From CAZJLP01 sp964546955 (lineage in GTDB: Bacteria > Verrucomicrobiota > Verrucomicrobiia > Opitutales > Opitutaceae): a DNA stretch of 39,280 nucleotides. Of the stretch, positions 8,985 through 16,681 are shown in pieces (the stretch's first letter is position 1; every line of letters starts with the position of its first letter). The translations under genes and the position numbers were made by a program. Location of the stretch: assembly GCA_964546955.1 (NCBI GenBank), contig CAZJLP010000048.1, forward strand, positions 1 to 39,280. The letters are read 5' to 3'. The notes under the pieces are model-generated. The model had not been told where the DNA came from. It made no database searches and saw only the letters and a list, made by a program, of their open reading frames with translations.

Positions 8985-9911
8985 TTACGGGCTGCTCTTG
9001 CCCAGCATCGCCGCGCCGAAAACACCCGCGCTGTCGCCGAGTTCCGGCCGCAGAAACTCCGTGTTCAGTTCGGAATTAAAGAGGTGCTTTTTTACCGCCT
9101 GCCGGGTCGCTTCCTCGTACAGGACGCCCACATTGCCCACGCCGCCTCCGATCACGATGGCATCCGGATCGAGAATGTTGATCACCGCGGCAATGGCCTC
9201 GCCGAACTTGTTGACCAACCGGTCCAAAGTGGCGCGAGCGGGTTCCTCACCGAGCGCTGCTTTGGCCACGATCTCCGGTAAACGAAGCGCCGCTCCCGCC
9301 GCGGCGGCGTAATATCTTTCGAGCGACGGGCCGGCCAACACGGTTTCGACGCAACCTTTCCGGCCACAATAACAGGGGGTGGCCTCGTCGCGGAGCGGGT
9401 TGTGCCCCCATTCTCCCGCGATGCCGTGCAATCCGTTCAACACGTTGCCATCGACCACGACGCCGCCCCCCACGCCGGTCCCCAGTATCAGGCCGACAAC
9501 GACTCGGCGCCCGCGGCCCGCGCCCAGCATCGCTTCCGCCAGGGCAAAACAGTTGGCATCGTTGGCCATCCGAATTTCGCAGCCCAGCGCGGCTTCTATG
9601 TCGTCGCGGAGCGGCTTGCCATTCAAACAAACCGTATTGGAGTTCTTTAAGACGCCCGATTTGGGGTCGGTTACCCCGGGCGTGCCGATTCCAATCGTGC
9701 GCGGACGCTGCTGTCCCGAGGAGGCCTCCAATTGCTGCACCAGACGGGAAATTTGATTTACGACGTGTTCGTATCCCCGGGCGCCTTCCGTCGGCAAGCG
9801 CAGTCGATGCTCCGCCTGTCCGAGACGCGTTGGCGACATGATTGCAGCTTCGATTTTGGTGCCACCTAGATCGATGCCCCAAGGGGCGGCGGAAGCGGTT
9901 TCGTTTGCCAT
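8985..9911 (-). CDS. ROK-family sugar kinase (fructokinase/glucokinase type)
   Basis: 308 residues, a full-length ROK kinase with no signal peptide. Visible are the phosphate-binding loop GIDLGGTKIEAA (about 12-23), the catalytic Asp in NDAN (D118), the second ATP motif GLILGTGVGGG (140-150), and the ROK zinc site made by H170 in GEWGHNPL and C180, C182 and C187 in PCYCGRKGC. The GEWGHNPL...PCYCG...GCVET pattern is closer to Mak-type fructokinase/glucokinase than to NagK, but ROK specificity cannot be settled from sequence. It lies tail to tail with the fucosidase (74-nt gap), so it has its own promoter. A plausible job is phosphorylating hexose released by the neighbouring hydrolases. It is a kinase and not a ROK repressor, because it lacks an N-terminal helix-turn-helix. 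Confidence 0.93.
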   Translation of the reverse strand: MANETASAAPWGIDLGGTKIEAAIMSPTRLGQAEHRLRLPTEGARGYEHVVNQISRLVQQLEASSGQQRPRTIGIGTPGVTDPKSGVLKNSNTVCLNGKPLRDDIEAALGCEIRMANDANCFALAEAMLGAGRGRRVVVGLILGTGVGGGVVVDGNVLNGLHGIAGEWGHNPLRDEATPCYCGRKGCVETVLAGPSLERYYAAAAGAALRLPEIVAKAALGEEPARATLDRLVNKFGEAIAAVINILDPDAIVIGGGVGNVGVLYEEATRQAVKKHLFNSELNTEFLRPELGDSAGVFGAAMLGKSSP

Positions 9912-10139
9912 GACGACGCCAAAGAAAGCGACGACCGCGGAATGTTCGACCCTATTTGAATCTAGTCAAAGAACCGCAAGTGCAGCGCGGGGCGGCGAAA
10001 AGCACGGCGAACCCTTCGCCGGCTAACAACCGTTCCTTAGGTGAAGTCGCCCAAAATGCTAAAGATTGCTCTTGGCGCTCCCGGAACTACCTCTTGGCTG
10101 GTATCCCCCACGGCCGCCCAGCCAGGCGCACCCTCCCCC

Positions 10140-12818
10140 ATGAATTTACCTATTCCCGCGCGCACCGCCGAGACCCCTTTTTGGTCGAAACTTAAAACCT
10201 TCTTCGCCGTCGCCGCCCTGGGATTGGCCGCGAATTCCGCGCTGAGCCAGGAACCTGTGCGCGAACGCATCCCGTTCAATGCCGATTGGCGCTTTGCCAA
10301 AGACGACCCGGCGGGCGCCACGCGCCTGGACTACTCGACCATCAAAGCCTGGGTGCTGCCTTCCGCACAGGCGTTTATTAACGATCCGGGTCGAGCGCAG
10401 GCCCGGCGGCCGGAAGGGAATCTAGGCGCCGAAGTTGCGTACACTCGCGATAATTTCGATCATGGCAACTGGCGTTCACTTACCTTGCCCCACGACTGGG
10501 GAATCGAGGGACCGTTCAAGCAGGAACTGCCTGGTGAAACCGGCAAGCTTCCGTGGTTCGGAGTGGCTTGGTATCGCAAGACCTTCGATGTCCCCGCGAG
10601 CGACGAAGGAAAGCAGACGGTGCTCGAGGTGGATGGAGCGATGGCCTACGCCCTGGTCTGGTGCAACGGTCAGTTCGTGGGCGGATGGCCGTATGGCTAT
10701 GCCTCTTGGCACGTGGACTTGACTCCTTACCTTCGGCACGGAGCGAAGAACACAATTGCCATACGCCTGGACAACCCGCCCGACTCTTCGCGGTGGTACC
10801 CCGGCGGCGGCATCTATCGCAATGTCTGGCTGACCAAGACTTCGCCCGTCCGTGTGGCGCAATGGGGCACGTTCGTCACCACGCCCTCCGTCACCGCGGA
10901 ATCGGCTATGGTCAACGTTCGAGTCACGGTGCAAAACGACAGCGCTGCCGATGCGGAAGTGAAAATAACGAATCGGATCTACGCCCTCGACGCCGAGGGC
11001 CGTATCGCCGGGCAGGCGGTGGCGGAAGTCGCACCAGAGCGGTCGGTCAAAGCGCTCGCCAAACGCCAGGCGCTTCACACGCACGTGCTGACAGTGCTAA
11101 ACCCGAAGCGTTGGAGCATAAAAACGCCGGCGCGCTATTTGGTACGCACTACGCTCACGCAGGACGGAAAAACGGTCGATGTTTACGACACGCCCTTCGG
11201 CATTCGCACAATTGCCTTCGATCCGGAACGAGGGTTTTTCCTGAACGGCGAACGTGTGGCGATCCAAGGAGTCTGCAACCATCACGATTTGGGAGCGCTT
11301 GGCGCCGCGTTCAACCGGCGCGCGGCCGAACGTCAGCTCGAAATCCTGCAGGCGATGGGCTGCAATGCCATTCGCACGAGCCACAATCCCCCGGCCCCCG
11401 AGCTTCTCGAACTCTGCGACCGCATGGGTTTTGTCGTCATGGACGAGTCTTTTGACATGTGGCGCTCGGCCAAGAAGAAGAACGATTACCACGTCCTTTT
11501 CCCAGAATGGCACGAAGCCGATCTGCGCGCGTTCATTCGTCGCGATCGCAACCACCCTTCGATCATCATGTGGAGCATGGGCAACGAAGTGCGCGAACAA
11601 AACGAGCCCGAAGGCTGGAAGGTCGCCGCGCACCTGGCGGCGATCATCCATGACGAGGACCGCACGCGGCCCGTTATCACCGGCTGCAACAGCATGGAGG
11701 CCGGCTTCAACGGGTTTCAAACCACGGTGGACGTCTTCGGCTACAACTATCCGGGGCGCGGCCCCGCCGAGCGCTACGGCCGCTTCCTCACCAGCTCGCC
11801 GCACATCCCGCTGCTGGGCAGCGAAACCTCGTCCGCGGTAAGTTCCCGCGGCGAATACTTTTTCCCGGTCTCCGATGACAAGCTCGAAGGCCGCTCCGAT
11901 TTCCAGGTGAGCAGCTATGACCTCTATTGTCCGCGCTGGGGCGCGCCGCCCGATCTCGAATTCAAGACATTGGAACAGTATCCTTCGGTGATGGGCGAAT
12001 TCGTCTGGACGGGTTTCGACTACCTCGGCGAACCCACGCCCTATAATAGCGACGCCACGAATCTCCTCAATTTCACTGATCAGGCGCAGAAAGAACGCGC
12101 GGCCAAGGAACTGGAGGCGATCAAGAAGGTGCGCGTGCCGTCGCGCAGTTCGTATTTCGGGATCATCGACTTGGCCGGCTTCCCCAAGGATCGTTATTAT
12201 AACTACCAGGCGCAGTGGCGGCCGGACTTCCCGATGGCCCATATCCTGCCCCACTGGAATTGGCCGGAGCGGATCGGTCAAATCACCCCCGTTCATGTCT
12301 ACACCTCGGGCGACGAGGCTGAGCTTTTCCTCAATGGCAAATCTCTCGGCCGAAAGAAAAAGGAAAAACTCACCTACCGGCTGCGTTGGGACGACGTGGT
12401 GTACGCGCCCGGCGAGTTGCGGGTCATCGCCTACAAGAACGGCAAACGCTGGGCCGAGAGCACCCAGGCCACGACTGGTGCGGCCGCCAAGGTGGCTTTG
12501 CGCGCCGACCGAGCCGCCTTGCGGGCGGATGGCGAAGACCTCTCGTTCATCACGGTGGCCATCGCGGACAGCGAAGGCCGCACTGTTCCGCGCTCGAAGA
12601 ACAAGCTTCGTTTCGAACTTTCGGGCCCGGCGGAAATCGCCGCGGTGGATAACGGCGATGCGACGAGCTTCGAACCGTTTCAGGCGACCGAGCGACAGGC
12701 GTACAACGGTCTCGCCCTAGTCATCGTTCGGACAAAACCGGGGCAGACAGGTGCCATCACCTTGAAAGCGCACACCGAGGGCCTCCAGAGCGGGACAGTG
12801 ACGGTCAAGTCCGAGTGA
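10140..12818 (+). CDS. Secreted GH2 beta-galactosidase (DUF4982 type)
   Basis: 892 residues from the ATG at 10140, which gives a good signal peptide (WSKLKTFF, then an Ala/Leu core ending near SALSQ). Upstream in-frame starts would add an unrelated leader. Domains: jelly-roll sugar binding (about 40-240, WYRKTFDVP, WYPGGGIYRNVWL), Ig-like (about 245-360), TIM barrel (about 365-640), a DUF4982-like sandwich (HVYTSGDEAELFLNGKSLG) and a C-terminal Ig-like domain. The acid/base is E483 in IMWSMGNEV; the nucleophile is E562 in LLGSETSS. It is only distantly similar to the GH2 enzyme at 3981, has a different C-terminus, and is not a recent duplicate. It is divergent from the ROK kinase, with 228 nt between the start codons, so a two-way promoter region is likely. 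Confidence 0.92.
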   Translation: MNLPIPARTAETPFWSKLKTFFAVAALGLAANSALSQEPVRERIPFNADWRFAKDDPAGATRLDYSTIKAWVLPSAQAFINDPGRAQARRPEGNLGAEVAYTRDNFDHGNWRSLTLPHDWGIEGPFKQELPGETGKLPWFGVAWYRKTFDVPASDEGKQTVLEVDGAMAYALVWCNGQFVGGWPYGYASWHVDLTPYLRHGAKNTIAIRLDNPPDSSRWYPGGGIYRNVWLTKTSPVRVAQWGTFVTTPSVTAESAMVNVRVTVQNDSAADAEVKITNRIYALDAEGRIAGQAVAEVAPERSVKALAKRQALHTHVLTVLNPKRWSIKTPARYLVRTTLTQDGKTVDVYDTPFGIRTIAFDPERGFFLNGERVAIQGVCNHHDLGALGAAFNRRAAERQLEILQAMGCNAIRTSHNPPAPELLELCDRMGFVVMDESFDMWRSAKKKNDYHVLFPEWHEADLRAFIRRDRNHPSIIMWSMGNEVREQNEPEGWKVAAHLAAIIHDEDRTRPVITGCNSMEAGFNGFQTTVDVFGYNYPGRGPAERYGRFLTSSPHIPLLGSETSSAVSSRGEYFFPVSDDKLEGRSDFQVSSYDLYCPRWGAPPDLEFKTLEQYPSVMGEFVWTGFDYLGEPTPYNSDATNLLNFTDQAQKERAAKELEAIKKVRVPSRSSYFGIIDLAGFPKDRYYNYQAQWRPDFPMAHILPHWNWPERIGQITPVHVYTSGDEAELFLNGKSLGRKKKEKLTYRLRWDDVVYAPGELRVIAYKNGKRWAESTQATTGAAAKVALRADRAALRADGEDLSFITVAIADSEGRTVPRSKNKLRFELSGPAEIAAVDNGDATSFEPFQATERQAYNGLALVIVRTKPGQTGAITLKAHTEGLQSGTVTVKSE

Positions 12819-13293
12819 TCGGAGACACGGTCAGGGTGGCCCGCCGACATCGTTCTCTTTCCTCTTTCTTTTGAGCGTCTAAAACGCCGCAAGAGGGGAC
12901 CGAAAGGTAAGGCGAGGCCTCTGGACTCGCCGTGCGCTACTGACGGGCTGAGGCGATTGAGAGCGCTAACGAGCCCACCGGCGAAATCGTTCTCATTCTC
13001 TCACTCCTACTCGTTCTCGCTTCCAACGCCGTCGCTTGTAGGGCATTTCGGAATCAACCGCAGGCTTGAACTTGCGGGGACGAGAACGAGTAGGAGAAAG
13101 AGAACGAGAACGACGGGTGGAAACACACCCGCCAGCAATAAAACCCGCGGGCAGCCTCCGTCGATTTCCTGAAACGAGGAGCTACTCGGGTCCTATGTAC
13201 TCGCCTACACGGTTGCGGGAATAAGCGAGGCGCGATGACACCATCCGCCCGCTGTGCCCGTACGAACGCAAAACCAATAACCTCCTCTTTTGT
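12819..13293 (+). other. 475-nt non-coding stretch with a long inverted repeat
   Basis: No convincing gene is seen. The stretch contains the inverted repeat at 12988-13112 (annotated separately) and a third partial copy of its motif (CGTTCTCTTT at 12851-12860). The promoter of the metalloprotease should lie here. The leader just before its ATG contains CCTCCT, the complement of a Shine-Dalgarno sequence rather than one. Confidence 0.6.
12988..13112. repeat. Long imperfect inverted repeat (32-nt arms)
   Basis: The left arm (12988-13019) and the reverse complement of the right arm (13081-13112) agree at 29 of 32 positions. The arms are strongly strand-biased: pyrimidine-rich on the left, purine-rich on the right, built on GAACGAGAACG-like units. 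The spacer is 61 nt and contains a small CCGCA...TGCGG hairpin. There is no transposase. It could be a structured RNA, a MITE-like remnant or a protein-binding element. Confidence 0.75.
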
Positions 13294-15585
13294 ATGAATG
13301 ATGAATCCTCCGGCGAGGGCTTCGGCGATCGTCTCGATCCCGATGCCTTGACCCTGCTCCGCGATTATCGTCCTGAACTGACAATCGATACATCGCGTAT
13401 TCGGCTGCGACTTACAGCGTACATCGCCGGCGTGGAGATCACGCAGGGCATCCAATACCATCGCGCGGCATCGCACCTCACGGACCCAGCGGACCGCGGC
13501 CCGAACAACAGCGTAGGCATCGCCGCACGCAAAGCCGCCTGGGTGCGTGTATACGTGCGCAGCGGCTTTATTAGCGCCAGCACGGTGCTCACGGGAAAAC
13601 TCGTGGTAGAACGGCAGACCTCCCTGCTTCCGATGCTATGGTCGACCGTGGGCGAACTCACTCCCCGGGCACCGGGATCCGTCAACGCCTCCTCAATCGC
13701 GGATTACGCGACCGAGCGCGGCAACATCGCCTCCAGCCTCAATTTCGTGCTGCCGTCCGACTGGATGACGGGCAAGCTTCGGATCCGCGCCGTCATCTGG
13801 CCAACCAGCGGCAGCGCGGCTTCGCCGAGCGATACGCAGGAGATTTCGGTCAACGCGTCGCTCGAGCAGACGCTCCGCGTGCGTGGCATCTTGATCCGCT
13901 ACAACGGACCGAATGCCGCGGGCACGGGGACTCTCAATCTCGCGGCGCCTACGGTAGCCAACCTGCAGGCGACCTGTGGAATCACGCACACCGTGTTTCC
14001 GGTGCAGGCAACCGGGGTATATTCGAGTGGCGGTACGATCACCTGGGGCACGCCGCTGACCGGCATGGCGACAAACCCGGGCGGATGCTCGCAACAGTGG
14101 CTCGATCTCAACGTCGCGATCGCCCAGGCGCGCACCAATGACGGCAATCGTACCGACGTGATTTACGTTGGGCTGCTCCCGGTGGGTATTCCGATCGCCA
14201 ACGTGGGCGGGTGCGCCTCGAGCGGGGTCACCTCCGTCCCCAACGGCCAACAATGGACCATGGCGCACGAAATCGGACACGCCGCGGGGCTGGCTCACGG
14301 TCCCTGCGGAACTCCCGGGGACGCCAACTACCCGGCCTACGAGCCCTATGACCCCGCGGGAACGCCCACGTCATCGCTCGGCGAATACGGGTTGGATATC
14401 AACAATGGCATCATTCACCCGCCGCAAGAAAAGGATTTCATGTCCTACTGCGGCCCCACCTGGATCTCGCTCTACCACCACGGACGCCTTTTCGACAATG
14501 CCCGCTTTGATCCGCGGCGGGTCGGCCTTCCCAAGTTCCCGCAGATTCCAGAATTGGTCGACCCCTGGCTATGGCCCTGGGAATATATTCCCGATCCTCC
14601 TCTGTGGGATCGTCCGCCATTTTGGACCCGCTTGGAGGTTCAACCGCTGATCTCGATCATCGGGAAAGTGGAACTGTCCGGAGAGGTCAAGGTCCTCAGC
14701 GTCATGCGGGTGAAAGCCCTGGCCGACCTCAAGGACGTCGCGCCGACATCGCTCCGGGCCGAGCTGATCGGCGCTGGCGGCAACGTGGTCGCCGAGGCCC
14801 CCGTCATGCGTTCGATCGGCCACGGTTGCGGCAAATCGAACGGAGGCTGTGGCTGCGGCGGGAACTCGGCCGACGATGCGTGCCCAAAAGGCGGGTACGC
14901 TTTCCAGGTCCTGCTTTCAGACGTCGAACCGGGCGAAACGCTTCGCATCGTGCGTCCCGCCAAAGCGGACACGCGTCACGACGAAACGGTGTGGCTGGTC
15001 AAATCCAGTGGAAAGCCCGTGCGCATCTCGGCCGTGCAGGTCGATGTCAAGGGGCATGAGATCTCCCTTCGTTGGGAAGCTTCCACCGGCCAGAGCCCCG
15101 TCGACTACTCGATCCAATACTCAAAAGACAAAGGGCGATCGTGGAACGGTCTCGCGGTCGCGCTGCGGGAGCCGACTTATCGCTGCTCCACGCTCGATCT
15201 CCCCAGCGGGAGAATCATCTTCCGCGTGCTCGCACACGACGGCTTCCAGACCGGCACCGGCGATTCGAAACCGGTCGACCTGCGGCCCCGGCCGCCGAGC
15301 GTGGCGATTCTGCACCCACAACCTGGCCGCTCGTTCGAGGGTGGTTCGACCCTGCGACTGATCGCGTCGGTCAATACTCACGTCGGAGCGGAAAACCCGA
15401 AATTGAAAGTAACGTGGGAGATCGACGGCAAACGCGTGGCAGACACACTCGAGGCGTTCATCGACGCGCCAAAGCGAGGCCGGCATACTTGCCGCGTCGT
15501 GGCGAAGGACGACGGCGGCTCGGCCGAAGACGCTGTGACATTCGTGATTAACGCAGACGGAGAGCACGACGGGGAATTGGCCTAG
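13294..15585 (+). CDS. Metzincin-type zinc metalloprotease without signal peptide, with FN3/Ig-like tail
   Basis: 763 residues. The N-terminal part (about 40-200) carries AGVEITQGIQYH and AAWVRVYVRSGF, a module seen before the catalytic domain of some secreted peptidases. The catalytic core has HEIGHAAGLAH (325-335), the three-His metzincin zinc motif with E326 as general base, and a Met-turn candidate at M383 (DFMSYC). After it comes a Trp/Pro-rich linker, a Cys/Gly-rich segment (about 509-534: GHGCGKSNGGCGCGG), an FN3-like domain (about 570-670: ISLRWEASTG...YSIQYSKDKGRSW) and an Ig-like domain (about 675-755). The N-terminus is acidic and polar, so no classical secretion signal is visible, which is odd for this architecture. 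A terminator follows. The substrate is unknown. Confidence 0.82.
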   Translation: MNDESSGEGFGDRLDPDALTLLRDYRPELTIDTSRIRLRLTAYIAGVEITQGIQYHRAASHLTDPADRGPNNSVGIAARKAAWVRVYVRSGFISASTVLTGKLVVERQTSLLPMLWSTVGELTPRAPGSVNASSIADYATERGNIASSLNFVLPSDWMTGKLRIRAVIWPTSGSAASPSDTQEISVNASLEQTLRVRGILIRYNGPNAAGTGTLNLAAPTVANLQATCGITHTVFPVQATGVYSSGGTITWGTPLTGMATNPGGCSQQWLDLNVAIAQARTNDGNRTDVIYVGLLPVGIPIANVGGCASSGVTSVPNGQQWTMAHEIGHAAGLAHGPCGTPGDANYPAYEPYDPAGTPTSSLGEYGLDINNGIIHPPQEKDFMSYCGPTWISLYHHGRLFDNARFDPRRVGLPKFPQIPELVDPWLWPWEYIPDPPLWDRPPFWTRLEVQPLISIIGKVELSGEVKVLSVMRVKALADLKDVAPTSLRAELIGAGGNVVAEAPVMRSIGHGCGKSNGGCGCGGNSADDACPKGGYAFQVLLSDVEPGETLRIVRPAKADTRHDETVWLVKSSGKPVRISAVQVDVKGHEISLRWEASTGQSPVDYSIQYSKDKGRSWNGLAVALREPTYRCSTLDLPSGRIIFRVLAHDGFQTGTGDSKPVDLRPRPPSVAILHPQPGRSFEGGSTLRLIASVNTHVGAENPKLKVTWEIDGKRVADTLEAFIDAPKRGRHTCRVVAKDDGGSAEDAVTFVINADGEHDGELA

Positions 15586-15600
15586 CGAGGGCTAAATCCC

Positions 15601-15650
15601 GGCGGGGGAGGAGCCGTCCATGGCCTCCCCCCGCCTCTTTTTCTTTCTCT
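15601..15650 (+). terminator. Terminator after the metalloprotease
   Basis: GGCGGGGGAGG (15601-15611) pairs with CCTCCCCCCGCC (15624-15635) with one bulged C. The stem is followed by a T-rich run, TCTTTTTCTTTCTCT (15636-15650). It begins 15 nt after the stop codon. Confidence 0.8.
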
Positions 15651-15746
15651 ACGGAACGTTAACGCGGTTCGCGTGAAAGTTCGCTCCCCTTTCGAGCCCC
15701 GAGAGAAAGAGTGGCGGAGGGGAGGTACAATTTCACCAAAAAACTC

Positions 15747-15793
15747 AAAAAAAATTGCCGTGGGGGCGGCGGACCCCCGGCCCGGCCCCCCAC
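15747..15793 (-). terminator. Minus-strand terminator downstream of the kinase/regulator pair
   Basis: On the minus strand a GC-rich hairpin is followed by CAATTTTTTTTGAG. Its stem is GTGGGGG against CCCCCAC, plus-strand positions 15760-15766 with 15787-15793. The eight T residues correspond to plus-strand A at 15747-15754. It lies about 200 nt after the regulator stop, so the transcript has a long 3' end. Confidence 0.7.
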
Positions 15794-15999
15794 CACGTCA
15801 TTAGGACACCCCTTACGAACTGGTAATCTAGCTGATGTTCCGTAACTGACGTCCCAGCCTACCTCGATTCCGCGATTCTGCCGAGAGTGCAAATTGTCAC
15901 CATCCGTCCATGGATGGCGATCGCCGCGGATCTCCGCAGTGGCCAACTCCTCATGACTCGAACCTAAGAACGCCTGACGCTTTTACGCGCGACGCATTC

Positions 16000-16674
16000 T
16001 CACCGACCGTCGACGTTTCCATCCCGTCCGAGATACTTCAGCACCGCTTCCGTCCGCGACGTCACGTGAAGTTTCCGGTACATTCTCTGGAGGTGGTTAC
16101 GCACCGTGCCAGTTGTGATTGATAGACGATCCGCGATTTCCTTGTTGTACAGACCTCTCGATAGAAATTCGAGGATCTCCTGCTCTCGCGGGGTGAGTTT
16201 TTCCACTTCGGGCGTGGACTTGGGCTGCTCGTTGAAGTGTTGAATCATCCGCCGCGCGATTGCCGCCGACATCGCCACTCCGCCCTGCGTGATGTCCTGC
16301 ACGCCGGACACGATCTCTTTCAGAGGCGCCGTCTTAAGCATGTAGCCCGTGGCGCCGGCCCGGAGCGATTTGAAAATAGCTTCCGTGTCCTCGTGTACCG
16401 TAAGCATCAACAGATCGGAATTCGGTAGCTTCGCTTTCAGACGGGCAACACACTCGATTCCCGACATGCCTGGCAGATTGATATCCATCAGCACGACCCG
16501 CGGCTGCACTTCCGGGAGGCGCTCCAGGGCTTCTTCGGCCGAGCCGTGCGTGCTGACGCATCTCATGCCGGGCACCTTTTCCAAAAGCGCCGCAAGGCTA
16601 TCGCGCATCCCGCTGTTGTCTTCGACAATGGAAACCGTGATCGGCGGGGCGGGTGTGGGAATTGGATCGGGCAT
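16000..16674 (-). CDS. NarL/LuxR-family response regulator
   Basis: 224 residues. The receiver has E18/D19, phospho-acceptor D64 (VLMDINLP), T92 and K114 (GYMLKTA). A LuxR-type helix-turn-helix follows (LTPREQEILEFLSRGLYNKEIADRLSI split over about 158-190, then TGTVRNHLQRMYRKL). This is a standard DNA-binding regulator. The ATG at 16674 was chosen because it starts just before the receiver and lies 7 nt after the stop of the kinase gene; longer in-frame readings run into the kinase gene. It is almost certainly the partner of the HisKA_3 kinase immediately upstream. Target genes are unknown; the carbohydrate genes nearby are candidates by proximity only. Confidence 0.95.
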   Translation of the reverse strand: MPDPIPTPAPPITVSIVEDNSGMRDSLAALLEKVPGMRCVSTHGSAEEALERLPEVQPRVVLMDINLPGMSGIECVARLKAKLPNSDLLMLTVHEDTEAIFKSLRAGATGYMLKTAPLKEIVSGVQDITQGGVAMSAAIARRMIQHFNEQPKSTPEVEKLTPREQEILEFLSRGLYNKEIADRLSITTGTVRNHLQRMYRKLHVTSRTEAVLKYLGRDGNVDGR

Positions 16675-16681
16675 GGGCAGT

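Larger units (their letters stand above)
15586..15999. other. 414-nt convergent intergenic region with two terminators
   Basis: This lies between the ends of the metalloprotease (+) and the response regulator (-). It holds a terminator for each strand (15601-15650 and 15747-15793). No open frame in it looks like a real gene. The remainder, 15800-15999, has no feature I can name. Confidence 0.6.
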
